Below, in pieces: positions 10,192 through 19,639 of a stretch of DNA of 64,000 nt; within the stretch, counting starts at the first letter, position 1; every line of letters begins with the position of its first letter. The position numbers were made by a program, and so were the translations under genes. The notes beneath the pieces are model-generated. The model was not told the origin of the DNA and searched no databases. It saw only the letters and a list, made by a program, of their open reading frames with translations. The stretch comes from Nannocystis pusilla (GTDB lineage Bacteria > Myxococcota_A > Polyangia > Nannocystales > Nannocystaceae): NCBI RefSeq assembly GCF_026626665.1, contig NZ_JAPNKE010000002.1:5743168-5807167 (forward strand), read 5' to 3'.

Positions 10192-12128
10192 ATGGTCCCC
10201 TTCGATCGCCACCGACTGACCAATCTCGCCTTCGGGCGCAAATTGATGTTCTCGGCCGCCCTGCTCCTGGGCCTCGGTCTGTTCTTCGGCGGCTGGATCG
10301 CCAGCGTCCACCTCACGCGCTGGGAGACCTCGACGGTCGCGCTGTTCCAGTGGGGCGAGCGGCTCGGATCTTGCGCTCGCGCCGCGCCGACGTGTTCTGG
10401 GTCCTGTTCCTCGGCCACGCCGCCTCGCTGGCGCTCGTCACCTCCGTCTCCGCTTTCTTGCTGCGGAAGGTCGCGCTGGCCCGCGGCGCTCGCAAGGCGC
10501 TGATCGGCGGCCTCGTCATCCTCGGCACCCTCGACCTCGTGTGCTGGCTGCTGCTGCCGATGTGGGGCAACGCCTCGGTGCTGCTCGGCGGCGCCATCAT
10601 CCTCGAGTCGATCCTGCTGCTCTACGTCGCCCTGCACCCGCTGCGGGACATGTGGATCTACCGCCGCTGGACCGGCACGGGCGGCCCGCCGGTGCGCGTC
10701 GCCATCGTCGGCGGCGGCTTCGCCGGCCTCTACACCGCGCTGCACCTCGACCGCCGGCTCGGCTACCACAAGGACCTGCAGATCACCGTCATCGATCGCC
10801 GCAACTACTTCCTGTTCCCGCCGCTCCTGCCGAGCGTCGCCGCCGGCTCGATCGAGACCCGCCAGGTCACCTACCCCTTCCGCCGGATCTTCGAGGCCGC
10901 CAACGTCAGCTTCAAGAAGGAGAGCGTCGAGGCCATCGACCTCGACAACAAGGTCATCCGCGCCCGCGTCGACGTCGACGACAACCCGGTCACCGGCGAG
11001 CCCGAGACCATCTGGTGCGAGACGCACTACGACATCCTCGTCCTCTGCCCCGGCTCCGACACCAACACCTTCAACACGCCGGGGGTCAAGGAGTACGCCT
11101 TCTTCATGCGCGAGCTCGGCGACGCGATCGCCGTCCGCAACCACATCATCGACAACTTCGAGCGGGCCGCGCGTGAGACCGACGCCGACCGGCGGCGCGA
11201 GCAGCTGACCTTCGTCGTCGTCGGCGCCGGACCGACCGGCGTCGAACTGGCGGCCGAGACCCGCGACCTCATCGACCACATCCTGATGAGCCGCTACCCC
11301 GAGATCGATCCGGCCGAGGTCAGCGTGGTCATGATCCAGTCCGGTAACCAGATCTTGCCCGGCTGGCACAAGGAGGTCGTCGGCAGCGCCGAGGGTCGTC
11401 TGCGCAAGCTGCGGGTCGACCTCCGGCTGGGCCGCCGCGTCGTCCACGTCACCCCGTTCGCGGTCACCCTCGACGACGGCACCAAGATCGCCACCCGCAC
11501 CTGTGTGTGGTGCGCCGGGGTCAAGCCCGCGCCGCTGCTGGCCGCGTGCAACCTTCCGCTGCACAAGTCCGGCCGCGTCGAGATCGGCGACGACCTGCGG
11601 GTCAAGGGCCGCGACGACGTGTTCGTCCTCGGTGACGCCGCCTTCCTGCTCCACGAGGGCAGCCCCTTGCCGCCGCTCGGCCAGGTCGCGTTCCAGCAGG
11701 GCCAGCACGCCGCGACCAACATCGACCTGCTGATCCGCAAGCAGCCCACCAGGCCGTTCAAGTACTTCAACTACGGCGCGCTGGTCTCGGTCGGCGACAA
11801 GTTCGCGGCCGTCGACCTGTTCGGCGTGCGGATCTCGGGCTTCATCGCCTGGTGGGTGTGGCGCACGCTCTACTTGGCCAAGCTGGTCGGCTTCGGCAAC
11901 AAGGTCCGCGTCGTCCTCGACTGGACCCTCGACCTCATCGTCGAGCGATCGATCTCCCAGATCGCCGCCGACCGGCAGGACTTCTCCGGCAACAAGTTCG
12001 CCGACAACGCCCCACTCGCGGCGCGCCCCCGCCCGCAGGACGGCGTGCCTGACGGATTGTCAGCGCCTCCGCCCGCCCACGTGCCAACCCAACAAGCGCC
12101 GGCCGCCCCGACCGCGCCGCCGGCCTGA
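10192..12128 (+). CDS. NDH-2 type NADH:quinone oxidoreductase with N-terminal membrane extension (one apparent frameshift)
   Basis: A type II NADH dehydrogenase, which passes electrons from NADH to quinone without pumping protons. The FAD site VAIVGGGFAGLYTA (glycine loop at 10710-10727) and the NAD site VVVGAGPTGVELA (11223-11240) are present, as is the conserved VFVLGDAAF block and the C-terminal WRTLYLAKLVGFGNKVRV. Unlike ordinary NDH-2 (about 430 residues), roughly 160 residues precede the FAD site and carry hydrophobic helices (MFSAALLLGLGLFFGGWIAS, FWVLFLGHAASLALVTS, ILESILLLYVALH). The frame shifts near 10368, and the two parts join as one 645-residue protein starting at ATG 10192. A split gene is possible but less likely. 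Confidence 0.85.
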
Positions 12129-12185
12129 ATTCGCCGTCCTCTGGCGCGAGCAGCCGCTGGCATCGCCCTTGCTCAAGGGCTCGGC

Positions 12186-12503
12186 ATGGTCCTCGCGCGC
12201 ACCGCCCTCGCCGTCACTCTGCTCTCCGGCTCGCTCGCCCACGCCGCCGCCCCCGCGGCCAAGCGGCCGCCCCCGGACGCCCGCGCCGACGCCGTCGTGG
12301 CCGCGCGGATCGCCGTCGAGTACCACGACGTCCGCGCCCTCGCGCGTGTCCTGAAGGACATCTTCGCCGTCCAGCCCGACCGCGGTGAGGTGCGCGCGAT
12401 CCTCGACGACACGCGCGACGCCACCCTCGTCGTGTTCGCCACCCCGGCGGGCCACGCCGACGTCCGCCGCGTCCTCGCCGACCTCGTCGCCGGCGCTCCC
12501 TGA
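12186..12503 (+). CDS. secreted stand-alone secretin-N-like domain
   Basis: A 105-residue protein with a signal peptide (MVLARTALAVTLLSGSLAHA) and one small domain. The sequence AARIAVEYHDVRALARVLKDIF followed later by LVVFATPAGHADVRRVLADL has the order of the N-domains of secretins such as GspD, which form periplasmic rings. A full secretin also has a beta-barrel domain, which is absent here. It lies 84 bases upstream of a GspC-like PDZ protein on the same strand; in type II secretion, GspC binds the GspD N-domains, so the pair may interact. The palindrome at 12347-12360 is inside the frame. Confidence 0.65.
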   Translation: MVLARTALAVTLLSGSLAHAAAPAAKRPPPDARADAVVAARIAVEYHDVRALARVLKDIFAVQPDRGEVRAILDDTRDATLVVFATPAGHADVRRVLADLVAGAP

Positions 12504-12587
12504 GCTCGGCAGCCGGCTCGTATACCCTCTCCGGCCGCCCCGGCGGCCCGCGCCCCGAAATTGACCCGACCCAAAGGACATGTCCCC

Positions 12588-13246
12588 ATGCGCAGCTTCC
12601 TCCGCACCCTCGCCTTCCCGATCGCCTGCGCCTTCACCGGCGCCGCCGCGGCCCTCTTCGTCGTCGCGGTGAACCAGGCCCCGGCGCCCGCGTGCCCCAC
12701 GGCGCCGACGATCCACATCAAGCACGAGATGGCCCCGCTCGCGCCGCCGCCCCGGCCGATGGTCGCGCCGATCGCCATCGTCCACCCGCCGGTCGCCGCG
12801 CCCGCGCGCGTCCGGGCCCGCACAAGCCCCGGCTGGCGATCCCCGACGGCGCGGTGCGCTGCGCCGAGCCCGGCCGCTGCGTCGTCGACCTCGGCTTCTA
12901 CCAGACCCTCCGCTACAACCCGTCGCTGCTGGCGAACGAGGCCCACATCCTGCCGTCGATCAAGGACGGCCAGCCGCGCGGCCTCAAGTTCTACGGGATC
13001 CGGCCCGGCAGCCTGCCCGGCCTGCTCGGGCTCAAGAACGGCGACCTGCTGACCCGCCTCAACGGCGTCCCGATCGACCGCGAGGGCGGCCCGAGCATCG
13101 CCGAGGCGGTGGTCCGGATCATCGGCGATCGCGACCAGCCGATCATCCGCATGAGCATCGAGCGCAAGGGCCAGCCGATGGAGCTCGCCATCGACGTCGC
13201 GGCGCTGCAGGACGCCGCGCCCCAGCCGATGCCGATGCCGAGCTGA
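12588..13246 (+). CDS. GspC-like membrane-anchored PDZ protein, paralogue of the 2296-2766 gene (one apparent frameshift)
   Basis: The start MRSFLRTLAFPIACAFTG gives one membrane anchor, followed by a Pro/Ala-rich periplasmic linker and then a PDZ-like domain: LPGLLGLKNGDLLTRLNG and a closing strand ERKGQPMELAIDV. The second half aligns with the protein at 2296-2766, including AHILPSIKDGQPRG against ARLIPFLEDGVPRG. The anchor and the PDZ part are in different frames; the shift lies between about 12810 and 12835, in a G/C-run-rich stretch, and one missing base explains it. The reconstructed protein is about 219 residues. Its upstream region carries one ACATGTCC motif directly before the start. 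Confidence 0.7.
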
Positions 13247-13314
13247 CATGCGCGATCGGTAATGCTCTGAAGGACATGCGCTTCACGACAGGCTCTTGAG
13301 AGCATGCCCTGGAG

Positions 13315-13576
13315 AACATGTCCCGGCCACGAGCCCGCGCCGGCGAGCACGTCGCAAGGACATGTCCCGAACGCTACCCGCGCCGGCGCGTGAGCGCGTC
13401 GCAAGGACATGTTCGAACGCTACCCGCACCGGTGCGCGAGCACGTCGCAAGGACATGTCCCGAACGCCAGCCGACGCCCGCGCCGGCGCGCGAGAATGTT
13501 GTAGAGACATGTCCTGAAAGCCAGATGCTCGCGCGAGGTCCGGCGGGCGAGCACCTCGCGAGGGCACGTCCGGACG
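13315..13576. repeat. minisatellite-like array with ACATGTCC in each unit
   Basis: Six imperfect units of about 46-57 bases. Each carries ACATGTCC or a close variant, at about 13315, 13360, 13406, 13453, 13506 and 13563. The spacer in between is a diverged G/C-rich block (for example CGAACGCTACCCG and GCGCGAGCACGTCGCAAGG). It fills the gap between the convergent PDZ and M15 peptidase genes. The units lack the uniform repeat and unique spacers of CRISPR, and no cas gene is present. Confidence 0.75.
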
Positions 13577-14911
13577 CTAGCTGAAGCGCGCACGTCGGCG
13601 TCGGCGCGCGAGCAAGCCGAGCGCGATCAGCCCCCACGCCCCCGACTGCCCCGAGCCGCGGCAACCGCAGCCCTCGTCCGCGGCGGCGCCCGCCGTCCCG
13701 CTCGCGCTGCCGGACGTGCCCGCGCTCGCGTCCGCCTCGCCCGCGCCCGAATCATCGCCGGACGACGAGCTCCAGCTCGACTCGCCGCTGTCCGACTCGC
13801 CCCGCTCTCGCCGGTGGTCGGCGTCCCGGTGGTGCTCGGCCCGGGCGGCGGCGGCAGTGGGGGCGGCTCGGGCGGCGGCAGCGGCGGGGCCGGGTTGACC
13901 GCCAGCACGCGGACCTCGAGCTGGTCGTCCGGGGGACCGCCGCCGAGCGGCTTGTCGGCGAACCACGTCGTCCCCTCCTGGACCAGCGAGAGCGTCTGGA
14001 ACACCTCGCCCGGGGCCGACGCGCACAGGCGAAACTCGAACCGGCCGACCGCTCCGGGGCGACCTCGCCGGCGGTCGCCACCCGCGTCGGCGACAGCCAC
14101 GTGTTCGGGTCGTGCAGCGGCGACGGCTGATCGCGCGGGGTCGGTGCCAGGCGCGTGTCGCCGTTCCAGGTCGCGTCGCCGGTGTTGCGCAGATCGATCC
14201 ACGCGTCGACGCACTCGCCGACGATCAGCAGCACCGGCGGCTTCGAGGCCAGCGGGAACGACTGCCCGACGTACTCGGCCCGGTAGTCCGGCGTCCCGCA
14301 CGGCCCGCTCGTCGGCGGCCCGCCGCCCCACCACTCCCAGTGCCAGTCCTCGCTCGGCACCGTCGCCTCGAATCCGAACTCGTCGCCGTGCGCCTCGAGC
14401 CACGAGAGCACCCCGGCCGCCGCGGTGTTGAGGTCGAGCGCGTGGCCGCTCTGGTGATTGCTGTAACCTGGCTTCGCGGCCAGGTTGCAGTTGTTGCAAT
14501 TGCAGTTGATGTAGCAGTTGTAGAGGTACTGCTGCTCCGCCATCGTGCGGAAGCCGCTGACGACCTTGATGCCGACGCCGTCGGCGGCCGCCGCCTGCTG
14601 CATGGCGTAATAGGCGTTGGCGGTCTCGACCTCGACCGGCTTGCCGTCGACGGTGACGACGGTGATCGTGAACGAGTTGCCCTGGACGTAGCCGACGTCC
14701 TCGTGCTCGTCGCAGTCGATCGCGTACGTCGGCATCAGCGAGCCGTCGAAGTAGACCGGGTCGTCCGGCTCCGGCTCGTGCGGCCCCGCGTGCGGCGGCC
14801 CCGACGAGTCGGCCAGCTCACGGGCCCCTCCTCGTGCAGGCCGGCCCACGCCGGTGATGCGAACAGGATCGATCCGAGCGCGACGCCGACCATCCGTGGT
14901 GCTTCGTGCAT
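13577..14911 (-). CDS. secreted M15 (VanY-type) D-Ala-D-Ala carboxypeptidase-like protein with NBR1-like domain and sorting tail (apparent frameshifts)
   Basis: Reconstructed across three apparent shifts (near 14830, 14060 and 13805). In order: a signal peptide (VGVALGSILFASPAWA), then an M15 zinc carboxypeptidase domain with SNHQSGHALDLN and EDWHWEWWG, the metal-ligand motifs. Next comes a beta-sandwich resembling the NBR1-type Ig domain (DLRNTGDATWNGDTRL to FQTLSLVQEG), a Pro-rich linker and a Ser/Asp-rich stretch. The tail has a Cys-rich patch, hydrophobic helix and Arg run (CGCRGSG to LLARRRRRARFS) like MYXO-CTERM signals. M15 enzymes trim peptidoglycan stem peptides. Start is 14911 or 14893. 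The several breaks mean it could also be a pseudogene. Confidence 0.7.
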
Positions 14912-14934
14912 TTCCGCCCCCTCATACCGCTATT

Positions 14935-15150
14935 AGCCCCGCCCTCGCGGGCGCGCAAGCCCTGCCCTCGCTCGCGCACCTCCTCGCTCGCGCCCCTGCC
15001 TCCGCACTCGCGCAAGCCCTGCCTCCTCGCGCATCCAACCTCCGCGCTCGCCCCTGCCCCGGCAAACCTGCCGCCTCGCGCATCCCGCCCTGCGCTCGTC
15101 CCAACCTCCTCGCTCGCGCCCCTGCCTTCTCGCTCGCGCACCGCAGGCGT
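14935..15150. repeat. degenerate tandem repeat of CTCGCGC-type units
   Basis: Imperfect repetition of short pieces such as CTCGCGCAAGCCCTGCC and TCGCTCGCGCCCCTGCC over about 200 bases, in the gap between the divergent M15 peptidase and FG-GAP lipoprotein. It is low in sequence variety and makes spurious frames on both strands. I see no gene in 14912-15262 apart from this repeat. Confidence 0.6.
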
Positions 15151-15262
15151 AACGTCGGGGCCCGTGATGGACACACTCGACGTCGCCCTCGCGCCTCCGC
15201 CCTCGCCCACCCTCGCGGACCGCCGCGTAAGCGTCCCCGCGGAGCCGGCGTTTCGCAGGCCG

Positions 15263-16464
15263 ATGCCCGCCTCTCGCCCGGTGTCTCGCGCCCTCGGCCT
15301 CAGTCTCCTCCTGTGCGACCTCCTCGCCTGCGCTCCGACGATCCGGACCCCGCTCAAGCAGGCCCTCCCCTCCGTCACCGGCGACACCGCGGTCGCTGCC
15401 GGCCCATGCCTCGGTGAGCCCGCGCGCATCGATCTCGGCGGCCCGGTCGTCGGCGGCGCCCTGGCCGACCTCGACGGCAACGGCGTCAAGGACGTCGCGC
15501 TCGCGGTCGCGGGCCCCGGCGGCGGCGCGGCGGTGTTCCTCCTCCACGACGGCCAGGGCGGCCTCAAGCAGTCGATGCGCGTGCCGATCCCGCAGACCCC
15601 CACGGCGATCGCCGCGGACGACTTCAATAACGACGGCCTCGACGACCTGGCGATCGGGGCCGCCGATCCACCTGCGCTGCACGTGCTGCTGGCCCGCGGC
15701 CGCGGCGAGTTCATCGCCGGCGCGACGCCGCTGCGCACCGCCCCGGCGGCTCTGTGGGTGGCGAAGCTCGACGGCAACGACAGCGTCGACCTGCTCGCGC
15801 TCGACCAGGGCGGCAAGGCGGTCCGCGCCCTGCTCGGCGACGGTCACGGCGAGTTCCTCGAGGGCAAGCGCAACGGCCTGCCGACCGCGGCGCAGCCGGC
15901 CGCGCTGACCCTCGTCGACGCCGACCGCGATCAGATCCTCGACCTGGCTGTCCTCGGGGACAGCCGGCGCGAGGCCGCGATCACCCTGATCCGCGGCGAC
16001 GGCCACGGCTCCTTTAAAAGACGATCCAGCGGCGGGTGGTCGGCAGCGGGGCGCGAGCGCTGCTCGGCGCGCCGCTGGCCGGCGACGAAGGCCACGACCT
16101 GCTCGCCCTGCTCGACTCCGCGGGCGCCGGCGCCGGCAGCCCGGTGGCGGCGGTGCTCATCAACAACGGCCCGCGCGACTACTCCGCCGTCGGTTACTTC
16201 GTCCCCGGCCCCCTCGCCGACGCCACCCTCGCCGACCTCGATCTCGACGGGGACCTCGACCTCGTCGGCGCCGCGGCCGACGGCAGCGCCGTCCACGTCG
16301 TCCCCGGCGACGGCCGCGGCGGCTTCGGCCAGGCCCAGTCCCGCCGCGCCGCAGGTCTCGGCGCCTCGGTCGTGGTGCTCGACGGCGCCCGCCCCACGGT
16401 CCTCAGCTTCGGCCCCGGCTCGCAGCAGCTGCACGCGTTCCCCGTCACCCGCTGCGGCGGCTGA
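15263..16464 (+). CDS. FG-GAP / VCBS-type beta-propeller lipoprotein (one apparent frameshift)
   Basis: The chosen start gives a lipoprotein signal (ALGLSLLLCDLLAC); longer starts at 15167 and upstream add residues encoded by the CTCGCGC repeat. The mature part is a run of FG-GAP/VCBS-type repeats with calcium-site loops: ADLDGNGVKDVALAV, DDFNNDGLDDLAIG, VDADRDQILDLAV and ADLDLDGDLDLVG. Such repeats fold into propeller blades and occur in surface proteins. The frame breaks in the TTTAAAAG at about 16013-16020; one missing A restores KTIQRRVVGSG and the final blade. The reconstructed length is about 400 residues. A palindrome with an 8-bp stem (15946-15965) is inside the frame. Confidence 0.75.
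15946..15965. repeat. in-frame palindrome, TCGG tetraloop
   Basis: GGCTGTCC and GGACAGCC pair around TCGG inside the FG-GAP lipoprotein gene. It is one of the longest-stemmed intragenic members of the TGTCC-N4-GGACA family. Confidence 0.8.
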
Positions 16465-16484
16465 AGCCGCGCCGCCTGCCCTCT

Positions 16485-16510
16485 CGAGCATGTCCGAAAA
16501 GACATGCTCG
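16485..16510. terminator. 10-bp hairpin after the FG-GAP lipoprotein
   Basis: CGAGCATGTC pairs with GACATGCTCG around CGAAAA, 21 bases after the stop codon. The position suits a terminator. There is no U tract, and the stem contains the recurring CATGTC motif. Confidence 0.6.
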
Positions 16511-16585
16511 CGCGCGCCAGCAGCTGGCGCAGGACCACCCGCTCCCGGACGGCGGCGGCATCGTGATCACGCCGTGTCGCGATAT

Positions 16586-16659
16586 CTGGAGGTGATCGGC
16601 TCGCGGGCGATCGAGGAGGTCGACTCCCAGCGCGCAGCGCGGTCCGCCATCACCTCCAG
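16586..16659. repeat. distant 11-bp inverted repeat in a gene-poor region
   Basis: CTGGAGGTGAT (16586-16596) and ATCACCTCCAG (16649-16659) are exact reverse complements 52 bases apart. They flank a stretch with no credible gene. ACATGTCC-type motifs follow at about 16695-16790. An operator pair or a transcript fold are both possible; nothing else supports either. Confidence 0.5.
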
Positions 16660-16781
16660 TGCGAGGAAGAGACCGCGCAGCCTGCACTCTCGGACATGTC
16701 CGAATCGACATGCTCTGAAGTATCGCGCCCGCGGCTGCTCCTCAAAAATGTCCCATCAGACATGATCATAAGGACATGCTT

Positions 16782-17566
16782 TTAAAGGCATATCCAAATG
16801 CGCTCCGTCGCCGTCGCTCGCTCGACGGCCTGCAGCGGCCCGGGAGGCGCGAGCGGGCGACCGGGGACCGCGCAGTCGACCTCGCGGCGACCGCTCATGC
16901 GGCGGTCTCCAGGCGCGGCGGTCGCGGACCTCGCGGCTGTTCGCGCGCGAGGCGGCCGCCGAGCCGCGCGCGACCTGTAGATCCCGCGGCGCAAAACCGA
17001 TCGCGGCGAGCTCGTGCGACGCGCGACCTCGCGGCGACCGGCCCGGCGCACTGCGTCCAGCGCCCCGCACGCCGAGGTCCGCAAGCCTCTCGGCGCCCCT
17101 GCGACACGACGAGCCAGCCGCTCGGCCGGCGGCTGCGTCGTTGCGACGAGGTGGACGCGCACACCGGTGTCCACCTCGATCGCGGGGCGCTCGCTCCGTC
17201 GCGTGCTCGATCGATCGGTGGTCTCGCGCCTGCCGAGCAGCGCGAGCGCGGCGTCGTCGGTCGATCTCGACCGTCGCGAAGATCGCCGACGGCGCACCGT
17301 CGGCTTCGCGCATCGCTGTCGATCGGCGACGTGCACGGCGCGGGATCGATCCATTCGCTGCGCTGCGCGGGCGCGACGTCGACGAGGCTCGTGTTCGTGC
17401 CTTCGCGGTCGACCGCGCGCCCTGCAGCCGGGCTCGCTGTCGCATCGTCCGACGTCGTGGACCGCGAGGGCGAACCCGCGAACACAACAAACATCGAGAG
17501 CACAACAACGCGGACGACGAGTGCAGCAGCGAAGGAGTCATATCGCGCCGCCACCGCCCGCAGCAC
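16782..17566 (-). pseudogene. possible secreted protein, broken over several frames
   Basis: The frame from 17566 starts like a secreted protein (LVVRVVVLSMFVVFAGS) and runs through NTSLVDVAPAQRSEW. Protein-like sequence then continues in other frames: DGAPSAIFATVEID and later PAIEVDTGVRVHLVATTQP with ERLARRVAGAPRG. At least two shifts are needed, and codon use is less GC-biased at third positions than in neighbouring genes. It is divergent from the IgGFc-type lipoprotein at 17628. It may be a decayed gene, a real gene with indel errors, or non-coding. No family is recognised. Between 16511 and 16781 I see only motif copies and the inverted repeat. Confidence 0.3.
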
Positions 17567-17627
17567 CGGTTTTCGCGCATAGTTGCGTGATCACCACCAG
17601 ATTCTCCGCGGCGATACAGTTTCTGCG

Positions 17628-19535
17628 ATGCGGTTCGGGCGGCTGGTGGCGAGCGTGGCGGGCGGCGGCGTGGCGATCCTCGGGGCGCTCGCTTGCGGCG
17701 ACGATTCGTCGCCGGCGATCACGGCGCCGAACGAGAGCGCGACCGAGGTCATGGGCTCGACGTCGGCGCCCGCGCAGACCACTTCGACGTCCGGAGATCC
17801 AGCGCCGACCACCACGGACGCGCCCACCGGCGAGCCCGTCACGGACAGCACGAGCGGACAGATGACCACCGACGAGGTCAGCGGCACCACCGAGGCCACC
17901 GACGGCACCACCGACGCGAGCACCACCGGCACCACCGGCCCGCAATGTCCCGCCGGCGAGCTGGCGTGCGACGGCGACGTCGCGCTCACCTGCGATGAAG
18001 ACGGCAACATCATCGAGACGACCCCGTGCCCCGAGGTGTGCGTGCCGACCCTCGGTTGCGTGCTGTGCGTGCCCGGCACCGACGTGTGCGACGGCCCGGT
18101 CTCGAAGCACTGCCGCGCCGACGGCCTCGGTTACGAGGAGAGCCTGTGCGATCCGCTGCAGGGCCTCGTGTGCGAGTCCGGCAGCGGCCGCTGCATCGGC
18201 GACTGTGCCAGCGACGCGCTGGACGCCAGCTACATCGGCTGCGACTATTACCCGACGGTCACGCCGAACATCGTGGCCGCCAGCTTCGACTTCGCGGTCG
18301 CGGTCTCCAACACCACCGGCGACCCGGCCCAGATCACGATCACCCGCGACGACGTGGTCGTCGACAGCTTCGAGGTCGGGCCCGGCGAGGTCGAGGTCGC
18401 CCCGCTGCCGTGGATCGGCCCGCTCAAGGAGCCCAAGGCGAGCACGATCGTCCAGGCCGGCGCCTATCGCCTGCGCTCCGACCGGCCGGTCTCCGTCTAT
18501 CAGTACAGCCCGCTCGAGTACGACAAGCGCGAGCAGTTCTCTTACTCGAACGACGCCAGCCTGCTGCTGCCGACCAACGTGTGGGGCGCGACGACGCGGG
18601 TGATCGCCCGCAACACCTTCGGCGCGCTGCCCGGCGCCTACGTGGTCGTCGCCCGCCTCGACGGCACGGTCGTCGAGCTCGTGCCGTCGAAGACCGGCGC
18701 GCCGGTGCTGCCCGGCGGAGGCGTCGGCGCCGACGGCCACGGCAAGGCGCTGCTCAACGCCGGGGATGTCCTTTTGGTCATCTCGGGCGTGGCCGGCGGC
18801 ACCCCGGACCAGGCCGACCTGACCGGCACGCTCGTCAGCGCCTCGGCGCCGGTGCAGGTGATCGGCGCCCACGCCTGCACCAACGTGCCCTTCGACAAGC
18901 AGGCCTGCGACCACCTCGAGGAGAGCAACCTGCCGCTGCAGAACCTCGCCAGCGGCTACTTCCTGACCACGCCCCTGATCAAGCCGCCGAAGATGCCCGC
19001 GGCCAAGAAGGCGCGCATCGTCCGGATCGTCGCCACCGCCGCGGCCACCAGCCTCACCTACGACCCGCCGCAACCTGGCGCTCCGACCATGCTCGAACAG
19101 CCAGGCGACTACGCCGAGTTCACCTCGTCGCAGGACTTCTGGATCGGCGCCAGCGCCCGCATCGCCGTCGCCGAGTACATGCTCGGCCAGAAGGCCGGCG
19201 GCGACACCGGCGACCCGGCGATGACGATCGCGGTGCCCCCCGAGCTGTTCCGCACCACCTACGCGATCCACGCCCCTACCAACTACGAGAGCAACTACGT
19301 CAACGTGATCGCCCCCACCGGCTCCACGGTGACCCTCGACGGCGCGCAGGTGCCCGTCCCCGGCTGGACCGCGATCGGCAAGACCGGCTGGTCGGTGGCC
19401 CGCCTCCCGCTCGACGACTCGGGCGACGGCGACCACCGCCTGACCGGCAGCCACGCCTTCGGCGTGCAGGTCTACGGCTACGGCCAGTACACCAGCTACT
19501 GGTACCCGGGCGGCCTCAACCTTGCGCCGCTGTGA
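17628..19535 (+). CDS. IgGFc-binding-type surface lipoprotein
   Basis: A 635-residue lipoprotein with a clean frame. The start at 17628 gives a lipobox ending ILGALAC (Cys23), followed by a Thr/Ser/Asp-rich linker (to residue about 105) and a Cys-rich block (CDGDVALTCDEDGNIIETTPC, CVPTLGCVLC). The remainder is a beta-rich domain resembling the N-terminal region of IgGFc-binding proteins: VYQYSPLEYD, LLPTNVWGATTRVIARN, VQVIGAHACTNVPFDKQACDHLEE and TYAIHAPTNYESNYVNVIAP. Such proteins are common in myxobacteria and are thought to act in adhesion or at the cell surface. The function here is inference. Confidence 0.8.
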   Translation: MRFGRLVASVAGGGVAILGALACGDDSSPAITAPNESATEVMGSTSAPAQTTSTSGDPAPTTTDAPTGEPVTDSTSGQMTTDEVSGTTEATDGTTDASTTGTTGPQCPAGELACDGDVALTCDEDGNIIETTPCPEVCVPTLGCVLCVPGTDVCDGPVSKHCRADGLGYEESLCDPLQGLVCESGSGRCIGDCASDALDASYIGCDYYPTVTPNIVAASFDFAVAVSNTTGDPAQITITRDDVVVDSFEVGPGEVEVAPLPWIGPLKEPKASTIVQAGAYRLRSDRPVSVYQYSPLEYDKREQFSYSNDASLLLPTNVWGATTRVIARNTFGALPGAYVVVARLDGTVVELVPSKTGAPVLPGGGVGADGHGKALLNAGDVLLVISGVAGGTPDQADLTGTLVSASAPVQVIGAHACTNVPFDKQACDHLEESNLPLQNLASGYFLTTPLIKPPKMPAAKKARIVRIVATAAATSLTYDPPQPGAPTMLEQPGDYAEFTSSQDFWIGASARIAVAEYMLGQKAGGDTGDPAMTIAVPPELFRTTYAIHAPTNYESNYVNVIAPTGSTVTLDGAQVPVPGWTAIGKTGWSVARLPLDDSGDGDHRLTGSHAFGVQVYGYGQYTSYWYPGGLNLAPL

Positions 19536-19554
19536 GCGCGACCGCTGGGCAGCT

Positions 19555-19628
19555 CGAAAGGACATGCCCCTGGCGCCATGTCCAAACGAACATGCCGCCC
19601 GGGACATGTCCCGAACGGCATGTCACCA
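19555..19628. repeat. cluster of ACATG(T/C)CC motifs between convergent genes
   Basis: Several close copies, direct and inverted, occupy the gap between the IgGFc-type gene and purQ: AAGGACATGCCCC, CCATGTCC, GAACATGCC and GGGACATGTCCCG. The last is an extended perfect palindrome. The cluster could fold as a transcript terminator for both strands. Confidence 0.6.
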
Positions 19629-19639
19629 CAGCACCCGCC

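Noticed and set aside
13315..13576. Possible CRISPR array
   Set aside because: Units vary in length and the spacers are related to each other. No cas genes are present. The same applies to 52195-52565.
14922..15176. An 84-codon Arg/Ala-rich frame on the minus strand
   Set aside because: It is generated by the CTCGCGC tandem repeat; no start site or domain supports it.
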